DNA from: Letharia columbiana
Lineage: Eukaryota; Ascomycota; Lecanoromycetes; Lecanorales; Parmeliaceae
Length of the DNA: 64,000 nt
Reading direction: 5' to 3'
Assembly (NCBI RefSeq): GCF_014066305.1
Contig: NW_023501112.1
Span: forward strand, 1 to 64,000
Shown: piece by piece, positions 1 through 9,564 of the stretch
How the letters are laid out: every line of letters starts with the position of its first letter
How positions within the stretch are numbered: position 1 is the first letter of the stretch
Notes under the pieces: generated by a model
Databases searched by the model: none
Told to the model about the DNA's origin: nothing
The model's input: only the letters and a program-made list of their open reading frames with translations
Program-made: the position numbers and the translations under genes

Positions 1-115
1 GAAGTAGATATGTAGATAGATGATTGGGCATATCCAACACTGAGGCAGCTAAGACCTTTTTAGATATATAAATAGTTCAAAAAAAGGCCCCCCAGCGCTA
101 GAAAACTCCTATATC
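1..115. repeat. Direct repeat, less-mutated copy
   Basis: Matches about 430-545; both share AGCGCTAGAAAACTC near the right end. This copy keeps CA, TG and CCCCCC where the other has TA and TCTT, so only the other was heavily RIPed. It may be the edge of a neighbouring tandem copy of the same element. Confidence 0.55.
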
Positions 116-167
116 TAAGCGACATAACCTGGAGTGAAATAAGGCTATATATAGGTGTGGGTAGGTG

Positions 168-390
168 AGAGAAAAATAATATAGCTCTAACAGAGACGAA
201 ATCGAATAAAGAGCCGTTGATAGGTGTAAAATAGATGGCTATATAGCTCGTATTGAATACCTATCCTTAACCCCTTATCGGGGTACTAATAGAGGTACCA
301 ACAAGGGTATTAATACGAAGCGCTGATTTAATAGCTACTAACGCTATAGTTTTATAATAAACTTACTAATCTATAGTTCTACTATTACGA
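168..390. repeat. LTR-like direct repeat, RIPed copy
   Basis: Matches 4498-4712 in the same orientation over about 200 bp, including the shared stretch GAAATCGAATRAAGAGCCGT. Differences are almost all transitions toward A/T in this copy. It lies within AT-rich sequence. Confidence 0.65.
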
Positions 391-429
391 TTAGTACTCG
401 TAAATAATAAGGCTATATATAAAATAACG

Positions 430-545
430 TATATATAAGTAGATATATAGATAGATAATTAGATATATTTAATACTAAGATAGCTAAGATCTTTTTTAAA
501 TATATAAATAATTTAAAAAAAGACCTCTTAGCGCTAGAAAACTCT
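430..545. repeat. Direct repeat, RIPed copy
   Basis: RIPed partner of positions 1-115. It lies just inside the left LTR-like repeat of the 0-4.7 kb element. Confidence 0.55.
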
Positions 546-3500
546 TAAAACCTAAGACGTCGTTTAAAGAGAGTGAAGGTCTCGAGAAGAACTTTTAACG
601 ATATCTATCGTAGTAAGTAATAGAGATTAATAGTATTAGCGCGAATAGGCTAAAAGATACTAATATTATAGTAATACTCTAAGTATATAAACTAGATAAG
701 TAACGATATATAGGCGATAGAAATCTAACTTTTAACGATTTAATAATTAAATCTCATTATTACTAAGATCGACGTTATATACTAATATTATAATCTCTCT
801 ATAAAAGAAATAATTTAAATAATAGCCCTTAATATTAAGTAATATTAATATCTCGCGGAGGTTATTAATAACGATTTCTTTAATAAAGAAGAAGCCTCTT
901 AACTAAAATAGCGATATATTAGATAAGGCTTTCTATTTAAAGAGATAATATAAGACTTTAACTACGTATACGTTATTATCTAATATAACGATTATAAGTA
1001 TAATATTACGACGAAATAGATTCGTTTTAAACGCTAAAAGTATAAGTTTTAGATAATTATCGAATAGTCTTATCGAGCGATATATAAGAAATTATTCGCC
1101 GAAGTTCTTCTATTAAAGATCTCGCTTATTATAAATAAACTTATCTACGCGTAGAAATATCGCGAAGATAAGATAAAAGAAGATATATAGAGTCGTCTTA
1201 GTATAGATTAACTTATCGAAATAAGAAAGAATTTAAAGTAATAGATTCTTAATAATTAAACGCCTTTCTTTTATATTAGCTTCGCTACGAAAACGTTAAC
1301 TATCTATAATAATACGTTATAATTAAAAGTAATAAAATATTAAGAGATTATCGAATTCTATATTTATATAGACTAATCTAAGATCGATAAGATATATCTT
1401 TATAGACTTCGACTTAACGCGATAAGTACTTAGATTAATAATTTAGTCTATAAGAGTATTTATAGTTATTAAAAAGAGAGATTAGATTCTTATTAGTACG
1501 TAATAGATCGTATAGAATCTTATTAAAGTTATATATATCTTTCTAATTTTAATAATAAATCTCTATTAGAGAAGTTATATAATCTCTCGAGATAGTATAA
1601 TCTAATTATATTAATATTCTAATAGATCTCGCCTTATTTTAGCGGAGATATAAGACCTTTCAGCTATAAATATACGTTAGCGATTTTTCGATATTAAAAA
1701 TATAATAGATTATCGACTAGCTAATTAGCCTTCGTAGATATTTAAATAAATATTATTATAATATTATAAGTAGTTATTAATATAGCTATATCGCGTAATA
1801 GAGTTATAGCTAGCTCGTATATAAAGAATTTACATAATTTATTAACGTATACGTCGTTATCGTAGTAGAGAATTAAGCGAGATTCTTATAACTAATATAG
1901 TTATAGCTCTATCGCGTAATAAACGACCTTTATTTCTTTAAATTATATATCTTTAAAACGATAACGTATAGCTATTTTAATACTAAAAACGTTTTTAAGC
2001 TAAATCGATTAAATATAATCGAGATAATCGAGAATATAGTCTCTTATATCGAATTTTCTAGATATATCGATTTATATATATTACGTAACTCGACTATCGA
2101 CGTAACGTATTAAGGCGACGCTATTTTAGTACTTTAGAAAGATATTTCACTATAGTAAGTCTACTCTTATATCGTCTATAATTTATACAATTATTATAGA
2201 CCTTCGAAGAATATTAAAAAGTCGTCTTAAGAATACTCTTTCTAAAATTACGACTTTAATAGCGAAAGAGAGAAAGTTAATTATTAACTCGAGCTTCTAA
2301 TATAAGATAATTATTCTTTTTAAAAGGTTTTTAATTATAATTCTCGCTTTAGCTAGCTTATTCGAGGAGAATCTCGCCTATATATAAATACTATCGAATT
2401 CGATTTCTAGAAACTCGACTATAAAATCTATAATATTCTTTATATAATTAATTTAAAGACTTAATTCGCTATATAGCTAGTCGAACTATTAGATATATAT
2501 AATTATATTATTATCTAATAAAAGAATTATAAAGAAATCGTCTAGATAGTAAAGTATTACTTTTTATAGAAGAATCGCGATTAAGATTTAAGTAAAGGCC
2601 TTTATAAAGAGATTAAATAGAAATAATAATATACGTAGTTTAAATAATAGATATTATTCTTTTTAATAGCGTTTATCGTAATTAAAATTAAGTAGTTATT
2701 AATTTAATATAGCGACGAATATATATCTAAAGACGTCTTTAAGATCTCTTTTAACGAATTAAACTCTTAGACCTTTCTATAGTAATACTACTACTACGTT
2801 ATTATATATAATATATTTTAATACGCCTTACTTCGTCTAAATATCGTTATTAACTAAATAACTATATAAAAATAAGAGATTATAAATTCGTCTTTAATCT
2901 TTATTATATTTTAATATTAAATCGAGTAGCGAATAGATGTAGTAGGGTTTATTTTAAGAATTAACCTCGATTAGACGATATTACTAAAGCTATTTTTAAA
3001 GATTTATTAATAATATTTAAGATATTTAACGTATTAATAGATAATTTTAATTACGATAGACTAAAATATAGCCTCGAAAATCTATCTTAACGCTCTTTCG
3101 AAGAATAGTCGAAATAATCTTAATAAATATTAGATTCGAGTAATCGTTTAATTATTTAAATTAATTATTAACTATTAACGATCTCTAATAGAGTAAATTC
3201 GAGTTTAGTAGATTATATAGCGCGTATAAAAATCTCTTAGATATATACTATAGCGACTAGAGTATCTGCGAATACTCTAAAAGTTATTCTATCTTAATAA
3301 TACGATTATTTAATAATAAATAATTAAAGCTATTTATAGCTAAATTTAAGATCTTAAGATACTTATCTATTAAATAATTTTATTAATAGATTATATAGAT
3401 ATATAAATAGATATAGCGCTCGCGAAAATAGCTACCTCTATTAAAATTCTTATAAATTTTAATTTCTTCGGCGGTAATCTTATTAAGGCTAGGCGTAACG

Positions 3501-4497
3501 ATATTTAGCTTATTATTACTTATATAAGTTTCTTTAAATATAAGAAGATCTCTATAACTCTAATTATTCGCTTTTTAGATCTTAGAATTATCTTAATTAC
3601 TCTAAATATATATAATAATAAAGACGAGATAATAAGCGAGAATAAAGTTAAATCTATAGATAATAGATAGTCGTAATAAGCGAATAGTATACGTATATAA
3701 AGTTTTATTTAAGTCTTTCTTTACGCTAATATATATAAAGCGATTAGCGACTATCGAGTATATATAAAAGTAATATATTATATAATTATAGCTATTAATA
3801 TTCTTATTCTTCTTAATCGAGATAGTATATATATAAGCTAGTTTAGCGAAATTTTTAATCTTAAAGATCTCGAAGAAGATTTATTTAAAGTACTTAATAT
3901 TTATACTTCGAAATCTTTTAGTAATACTAAGAAAGGGCTTCTTATCTTTTATATAACGAAAGAAAATCTCTCTTCTTTTCTCTTAGTTCGATTTAGAGTT
4001 AAATAAATTCGAATTCGATATATTTAAGTAACGATAACGATAACTACGGCTATGGCGGCGATAATAGCGATATAACTTATAAACTTTACCCTTATAAGAA
4101 TAGCGATTATTTCGCTTCTCTTAGACCTTAAATAGCTAGGCTATTAATTCTTAAAGATCTACTTTAGTAATAAATAAAGGCGTTTTATTTATCTAATCCG
4201 GGCTTATAATACTCGATAACGTATCGTATATAAGAATATTCTTTAGCGAGGGGGAGGTATTTTAGCCTTAATAGCCTTTTTGGCCTTAAGGGCCTTATTA
4301 GCCTTATTAGCTACGTTAAAGGTCTTTTTAATAATCTTAAAGGCGGGGGTAATATATTTAATTACTTTTTTAAACTTAATAGTAGCGGCGGAGGCTATTA
4401 CGAAGTATATAAGAGTATAGAGTATATTTATAATAGTTGGATAATACTTATAATAGTTAAATAAAGACTAATTTATATAGACTTAACTACGAAAAGA

Positions 4498-4712
4498 AGA
4501 AGAAAAATAATATAGCTCTAAAAGAGACGAAATCGAATGAAGAGCCGTTGACAGGTGCAAAACAGGTGGCTATATAGCTCGTACTGGACACCTGTCCCCA
4601 ACCCCTTGCCGGGGTACCAACAGGGGTACCAACAAGGGTACCAACAACACGAACGGCTGATCAAACAGCCACCAACGCTATGGCCTCATAATGGACCCAC
4701 TAACCGTGGGTC
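4498..4712. repeat. LTR-like direct repeat, nearly un-mutated copy
   Basis: Right-hand partner of 168-390. From about 4540 onward it keeps CA and TG dinucleotides, including three successive copies of a GGGGTACCAAC-like 11-mer at about 4612-4645. Its right edge lies within about 15 bp of the last PrpD-homologous codon, so this is the junction between transposon and gene. The small ORF across this repeat (4555-4746) has no protein-like features and I do not call it. Confidence 0.6.
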
Positions 4713-5390
4713 TGCGGCTCGCTCAAGCCTAGAAGCCAACAGGTGACCGCCGTCGCGGATACTTTGACGAGAATGACATGATCAAGACCAAGGGCGTTAA
4801 AGGAATTAAGGATTTGAAATATCCCTTGGATCTCATAGGCTTTGATGAGAGCGGTGAGAAGGGTTGATACTGTGAGGGGCGGAGCCATGGGATTACTGCC
4901 GCGGACTTTGGGGGAGGTACGATTGAGCCAGTCGCTGACGGCGAGAATGGCACCGAGGTTGTCTCCATTATCAATATCAATTCACGTTCGAGCCATTGAA
5001 TACGCTGGGGTGTTCTCTACCACGGGGAGACAACTTACCCGACGGATGTCCCCATTCAGCGCCATAAAACCCATCACTATGGTCAAGATAGCGAATCAGT
5101 ATAGCCATATCGAAGGCTCCTTTGACGGGATCTAATTGATACGAGGTACCAGGCAACCTGAAGCCATTGGGAACTACTGTGCCCGGAACAACGGGGCCTA
5201 GCATGCGCACACATTCAGGACTTGTCGTCAGGGTCTCGATGGCGCAGCCAAGGGCGTCCAGAAGCGCCGTGCGAGCGTGGAGCCATGCTTTGGGACTCGA
5301 TGGCTTGTGGTGATAGACGTAGGTGGTGATGTCGATAATGATTTGATCGTAAGCTTGGCGGGTATTGTCGTTTGGCGTCCTCGTTGCCAT
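4700..5390 (-). pseudogene. Truncated 2-methylcitrate/alkylcitrate dehydratase (MmgE/PrpD family)
   Basis: The family dehydrates 2-methylcitrate or a longer alkylcitrate. Exon 1 is 5390-5039; a 76-nt intron (GTAAGT donor at 5038, AG at 4963) is followed by exon 2 from 4962. Splicing in phase 1 restores the family motif AEWGHPSDNLGAIL, and the downstream frame (NALGLDHVILVK, then SATAVTCWLLGLSEPQ) continues as in PrpD. I chose the ATG at 5390 because the upstream in-frame start would be a TTG. Only 204 codons remain of the usual 480-560. Homology stops at about 4712, where the LTR-like repeat begins, and a TAG follows at 4702. The C-terminal half is missing, so the product is almost certainly inactive. 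It is transcribed divergently from the citrate synthase. A housekeeping methylcitrate-cycle gene is possible, but the context suggests an alkylcitrate pathway paralogue. Confidence 0.9.
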
Positions 5391-5767
5391 TGCTATAAGT
5401 ATCAATCAGGTAAACAAGTGCTCTGAAGTTTCAGGCTTCTCTGCGCTATCGCTTTCAAATTCGTTACCTGACCCGTCTGCACAACTACACAATTATCACG
5501 GAGACGCCGAAGGTAAGTGGCTGCGAAGCTGTAACTAAAGGTTACCGCTAATGCGCGTGCCCCTCATGGCCCCATTGATGGATGCATGACAAATTATCGC
5601 GCTACGATCTTACCGTTCGCTACTCCGAACAAGGCCACCGATTCTGATGCCACGGCATAGAAAATTCAAGTTAATTTCAGAAATTACGTGCAGATGAGGT
5701 ACCTGACATCGACAGCCACAATCGGCGAGCAACACGTACGACGCGATGTTCAATTGAATCCAACACT
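5391..5767. promoter_or_regulatory. Divergent promoter between dehydratase and citrate synthase
   Basis: This 377-bp region separates the start codons of two head-to-head genes whose family reactions are consecutive (condensation, then dehydration), an arrangement compatible with shared control. It has normal GC and no RIP signature. No convincing TATA box is visible. The citrate synthase ATG has A at -3 (CACTATG). Confidence 0.6.
5615..5630. promoter_or_regulatory. Inverted repeat GTTCG-N6-CGAAC, possible regulator site
   Basis: A perfect 5-bp inverted repeat with a 6-bp spacer lies about 140 bp upstream of the citrate synthase ATG. Fungal Zn2Cys6 activators often bind spaced palindromes. 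The motif is short enough to occur by chance and no second copy was found nearby. Confidence 0.25.
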
Positions 5768-7350
5768 ATGACCCAGAAGGCTTCGCTCAGTATTACTGAC
5801 AACCGTACAAGAAAGACTTACGAGATCCCAATATCCCACAACGCAATTCACGCACCCCATTTCAAGCAAATAACAGCGCCTGATGCCGATACCGGTCTGC
5901 TCATCTCTGACCCAGGACTTCGAAACACCGCCGTCGTCGAGTCAGAAGTTGCATACCTGTATGAACAACTTGACAAGCACCAGCAAGCTTCCCAGCCCGG
6001 GCTGACACCCACGCGTTGAATCTAGGAATGGCAGCACTGGAACCCTGCATTACAGAAGCTACTCCGTCGGCGAACTCTACCACAAAGACCTACAATATGA
6101 GGATGTCCTCCACTTTCTCACCTGGGGCTATCTGCCGTCCCAAACGCAGAAAGCCCAGCTGCGAACAGAGCTTGCAGCCGCACTGTCGACGCCCGCAGAC
6201 ACAATCTTCAGCGTCATCCACGCCTTCCCGTGAGCACGCCCTTGCACCGTACCCAGCTCAAGCGTCCAACTTACGCTCCTCAATACCAGCACCACCGCCC
6301 CCCCAATGACCATGATCCTCGCCGGCCTATCGGCCCACCTCTCCTCCCGCCCCACTACAATTCCCGCCTTCATAGGCGCCAACCTCTACGAATACGCCAA
6401 CCCCCCTTTAACAATCGAAGCCCAAATCACCCCCACCCTCTCCGCCCTCGCCCTCGTCGTCGCAGTAACCTACTGCCACCGCACCTCCACGCCCTTCACG
6501 CCGCCTCTCCCCACTCTCCCTTTCGCCGCCAACGTCTTCCGCATGCTCGGCCGCCCCCTCTCGACACACGAGCATACCGCCATCGAGAAACTTTGGCTGC
6601 TATACGCCGATCACGGCCTCGCCAACGCCACAGCCGCCTTCCTGCACACGGCCTCCACGCGCGCCGACCCCGTCAGCTGCCTCATCGCCGCCCTGAGCGC
6701 CGGCTACGGGCCCCTGCATGGCGGCGCCATCGACATGGTCTACCACATGCTGGCGCGCGTGGGCTCAACAGCACAGGTGCCGGCACTGATCGCGGAGGTG
6801 AAGAGCGGGAGGGGGAAGCTCTATGGGTTCGGCCATCGCGTGTACGAGACTGTGGATCCGCGCGCAGGCTTTGTGAAGGAGATCTTGGGCGGGTTTGAGC
6901 GCAGCAAGTTCGAGATTGTGGAGGTCGCGGAGGAGATTGAGCGATGCGTGAGCGAGGATGAGTGGTTCCGGAGCAGGAACATCAGGATGAATGTTGATCT
7001 TTTTGGGTGCTTTGTCTATACTGCGCTGTACGTTGCACTCCATCTCTTCCACCCTTTCCTCCGTTGGAAGCGCCTACAGTGGATCGAGTGCATTGGGGTA
7101 TCGTTACTTGGCGTTAGCATTGGAGGGACTCATGGATTTGTGTTAGTGGTTTGCCGCCCGAGATCATCTTCCCGTTGACGGCGATTGCGAGGGCGCAGGG
7201 GTACATGGCCCGGTGGAGGGAATTCAATAGTAAGTCGATCAACCCCTTTAAATACAGACTGAATCATGACCTGCAGTGAACTCGCCGCCTATATGGCGGC
7301 CGCAGCAGATCTACACTGGTCCAGTAGCTACGCGTAGCTCTAAGCTCTAG
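5768..7350 (+). CDS. Citrate synthase-like (probable alkylcitrate synthase), PTS1-terminated
   Basis: Condenses an acyl-CoA with oxaloacetate. I deduce five exons: 5768-5958, 6035-6229, 6290-7027, 7147-7229 and 7277-7350, giving 426 aa. Each of the four introns (76, 60, 119, 47 nt) starts GT, ends AG and keeps frame; the first has a CTGAC branch-like site. Family landmarks in order are DPGLRNTAVVESEVAYL, HYRSYSVGELYHKD, ADHGLANATAAF, GPLHGGA (catalytic His), GFGHRVYETVDPRA (catalytic His), NVDLFGCFVYTALGLPPE (catalytic Asp) and IWRPQQIYTGP. All three catalytic positions are kept, so it looks intact. The last residues are SSKL, a canonical peroxisomal signal; no obvious mitochondrial presequence is seen. 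The divergent PrpD gene supports an alkylcitrate role, but a peroxisomal citrate or methylcitrate synthase cannot be excluded. Confidence 0.92.
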
Positions 7351-7457
7351 ATCAACGCCGCTTCCATTAACATACCATAATATTCCATTGAAAGCAAAGA
7401 GTGAGCCTAGCATCTGACCTTCCTCCCATGCCCACACTATACTCCTCTCCGGCCTGC

Positions 7458-8348
7458 TCACATCCAAGCCGCAACGCCGGCCAACGCCAAGGGCGCCCAT
7501 GCAAAACAGCCCACAGACCAAACACTCACACAACCTTCGGCACTTATCAAGGCGGCCGAACTGGTCGCCGCCACCGTCTTCCCCGTCGCCGTACTGCTCC
7601 CCTCACTCGTACTGTGCCCCGACGACGATGTCGTACTACTCGCTCCCCCACTCGTAGTCGTATGCCCCGCCGTCATCGTAGCACTAGCAGTAGTGTTCTG
7701 CACATCAAAATATCCCGCCGCGAGCGGCTGTCCCAACCCCGCGGCCGCCACCAAGCCCGTCAGATTGAACGGATACCGATTCGTCGGATCCGACGCATTG
7801 AGCGGCAAGTAGCGGAGAAAGGCGCCGGGGACCGCGAAGCCCTCTGGCTGCTTCCACAGCGTGAGGGTGTACGAGTGCGCGTCGCCCGGCGTGGGTGCGG
7901 GGACGAGATAGGGCGCGAGCGGCTGGGCGGCGGTCGTGAGGGGGTAGAAGGCCGTGCCGTTGCGCGTCGTGGGGGCGTCGGGGGAGGTCAGGCCCGGGAG
8001 CAGGTAGTGCAGGACTTCGAAGACGTCGGTCGCGGTGCCGGCGCCGGGGTCGACCATGACGGCCAGGTAGGTGCCGGGGAGGGCGGCGGTGGTGCCGAGG
8101 GTTGGGGGTGGGCGACGGCTGGGGCCCGTCAGCGGTAGGGAGGAATGGGGGGTTGAGGGCAGAGGAGAGGACGGAGACGTACCGGCTTCGGGCAACAGTT
8201 CCCCTTGGGGAGAAACGATTGTGGTGTTAAATTGCAAAATTAGCGGGTTCGTGGTGCGGAAGGCGAAGTTGGAGGGCGTTTGGGCGAGGGAGGGTTGGAG
8301 GAGGGTGATGAGGAGGAGGGAGAGGGTGACGAATGGGTTAAGTTGCAT
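7458..8348 (-). CDS. Secreted PEBP-family protein with GPI-type tail
   Basis: A 296-codon frame. Residues 1-22 form a signal peptide (MQLNPFVTLSLLLITLLQPS, then LAQ). The phosphatidylethanolamine-binding fold follows: FRTTNPLILQFN, then GTYLAVMVDPGAG (the family usually has VDPD), VLHYLLPG, a late NRYPFNLTGLV and AAGYFDVQN. The last third is Ser/Thr-rich and ends in a hydrophobic stretch (WAPLALAGVAAWM), typical of a GPI-anchor signal. It is convergent with the citrate synthase, 107 bp apart. A canonical-looking intron (GTACGT at 8182, GCTGAC, CAG at 8119) is present but is 64 nt long and would break the frame if removed, so I keep the unspliced frame; residues about 56-78 may be intron-derived. 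PEBP-like proteins occur in maleidride clusters, but generic secreted PEBPs are also common in fungi. Confidence 0.85.
   Translation of the reverse strand: MQLNPFVTLSLLLITLLQPSLAQTPSNFAFRTTNPLILQFNTTIVSPQGELLPEAGTSPSSPLPSTPHSSLPLTGPSRRPPPTLGTTAALPGTYLAVMVDPGAGTATDVFEVLHYLLPGLTSPDAPTTRNGTAFYPLTTAAQPLAPYLVPAPTPGDAHSYTLTLWKQPEGFAVPGAFLRYLPLNASDPTNRYPFNLTGLVAAAGLGQPLAAGYFDVQNTTASATMTAGHTTTSGGASSTTSSSGHSTSEGSSTATGKTVAATSSAALISAEGCVSVWSVGCFAWAPLALAGVAAWM
8118..8183 (-). other. Intron-like segment inside the PEBP gene, out of frame
   Basis: On the minus strand, 8182-8119 has a GTACGT donor, a GCTGAC branch site 10 nt before the end and a CCCCAG acceptor, all consensus for fungal introns. Its 64 nt is not a multiple of three, and the strong PEBP frame lies on both sides without splicing. 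Possible causes are a one-base indel in a formerly spliced gene, a retained intron or a decoy. Confidence 0.4.
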
Positions 8349-9564
8349 GATTGATCACTGGGTGAATTGGAGGCGTGATGTGCGCCTGTGATGGGCGAAG
8401 GATTGATTGTTTCGAAGAGATAAATGATGAGTGTTCAAGGTACCATGGATGGGTAGCGACAGTGTTCTCTCAGTCCCGTTCTTAGAACGACACTGAGAAC
8501 CTGGTTGAGTGTGAAGGGGGGGTTGGGGGCCGGTCAATTCAAAGACCCATGATTGCTGTGTTATCAGAGAGAAGGATTTTGTCAGAGAGAGGAGCGATTG
8601 ATGCTGGGCCACAGATAGATGATGACGCCAAGATGCAGCCAGACTCCAGATGTGATGTTGCAGGCTGAAACTGTCGTGTTGATCTCACTTCCTAAAGCAG
8701 TCTAGCACACAAAAACCGAGCCAGTGCATGAGAACCAAGGATGAGGCGAGCACTCTTTCTTTGGCCTTCGCCCACGCTATTTTAAGGCGACTTCGCCTTA
8801 CGATGAGATGCCAACCCTCTCGGCTAGCGCAAATCGCGAATCGCATGTCGCGAATTAGAATGCATCTAGATTGACTTGAGATCCAAGTATCTACGAACAG
8901 AGATACCTAAGATTATCTTAAGAGAGCTGAGTCCATGTTTGCGGAGTCACAAGTCAGGTTATATGGTAGCCGAGCACGTGAAGAAGTTCGATGCCGAGCC
9001 CATCTGGAACAGTACGAGTATGGCTGCCAACTCAAGGTGAGGAGAATAGTGTGCCTCTTCAACCACCGTCACTGCTCATCATGGGCTCTGTGAGCAGCTC
9101 TCCTCTCACTTCGTAGATTCCAGCGAGCTCTGCAGTACCTGGAATCCGTGAAAATTTGCTCAGGCGTTGCCCCTCGAATTTGAGTTTCCCGCCTTTATGC
9201 TTGCAGCAAATGTCGCGACCTCACGCTATATCGAATGGGGTGTCTTTGTGCACCTCTTCTATTTCAACTTCGAAATCTCTGTATGCGATGGTGAGCTTCA
9301 AAGGAAAGGGCGGCGTGCGGGATATCGACACTGTTTCTCCTCCTCCCGAGCACCCTCTCTCGGGAGCCTGGAAAAGGAAGCTGGTTCACCACCTGTATGA
9401 GGGAAACACCCACTGAAGGGGCAGTGTCCCTGCGTCTGGATGAGGCTTTACCGTGGAACATCGGATTTGACTTGTGTTCTGTGGCCACCGAATACTGTCT
9501 GGAATAAAATTTGTTTTTGAATTACAGCTTTGAAAGCAAGAGAAGATCTTACTCCTGGAGCAGC
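8349..9564. other. Intergenic region, no gene recognised
   Basis: About 1.2 kb of moderate-GC, non-RIPed DNA between the PEBP start and the hydrolase pseudogene. It holds only short overlapping frames on both strands. One minus-strand stretch (about 9250-9420) reads like protein (IAYRDFEVEIEEVHKD) but has no usable start, ends at a stop near 9222 and I do not recognise it; it may be a decayed exon. Confidence 0.5.
8783..8800. repeat. Short near-perfect palindrome
   Basis: Arms TAAGGCGA and TCGCCTTA flank a 2-nt centre. It lies about 430 bp upstream of the PEBP start. It could be a dimeric protein site or a small hairpin; no function is assigned. Confidence 0.35.

Larger units (their letters stand above)
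1..4712. mobile_element. RIPed LTR-type retroelement remnant
   Basis: Two direct repeats (about 168-390 and 4498-4712) bracket about 4.1 kb of AT-rich DNA almost free of CA and TG, which suggests an LTR element. The two copies differ mainly by C-to-T and G-to-A changes, the RIP signature. No frame is recognisable enough to assign Copia or Gypsy; a gag-like zinc-knuckle trace near 1745-1800 is too degraded to rely on. A second direct repeat (1-115 against 430-545) shows the structure is not a simple two-LTR element; tandem or nested copies are possible. The right end abuts a truncated PrpD gene. Confidence 0.6.

Noticed and set aside
1740..1810. Retroviral-type zinc knuckle in the 0-4.7 kb element
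   Set aside because: Only a loose CxxC/GH pattern after assuming many RIP changes; not enough to classify the element.
4555..4746. 63-codon plus-strand ORF
   Set aside because: Lies within the LTR-like repeat and overlaps the end of PrpD on the other strand; its protein-like look comes from short tandem GGTACCAAC repeats.
4842..5135. 97-codon plus-strand ORF
   Set aside because: Antisense shadow of the PrpD exons.
6230..6898. 222-codon plus-strand ORF, His/Pro/Arg-rich
   Set aside because: Alternative frame of the citrate synthase third exon; no domain, composition typical of a GC-rich shadow.
7401..8138. 245-codon plus-strand ORF, Arg-rich
   Set aside because: Antisense shadow of the PEBP gene.
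8355..8612. 85-codon minus-strand ORF upstream of PEBP
   Set aside because: No domain, no signal, lies in the PEBP promoter region.
8940..9060. Possible 5S rRNA or tRNA
   Set aside because: A GCCGAGC-type box looked suggestive but no complete 5S or cloverleaf pairing could be formed.
9156..9416. 86-codon plus-strand ORF
   Set aside because: Overlaps contradictory frames on both strands and lacks any recognisable feature.
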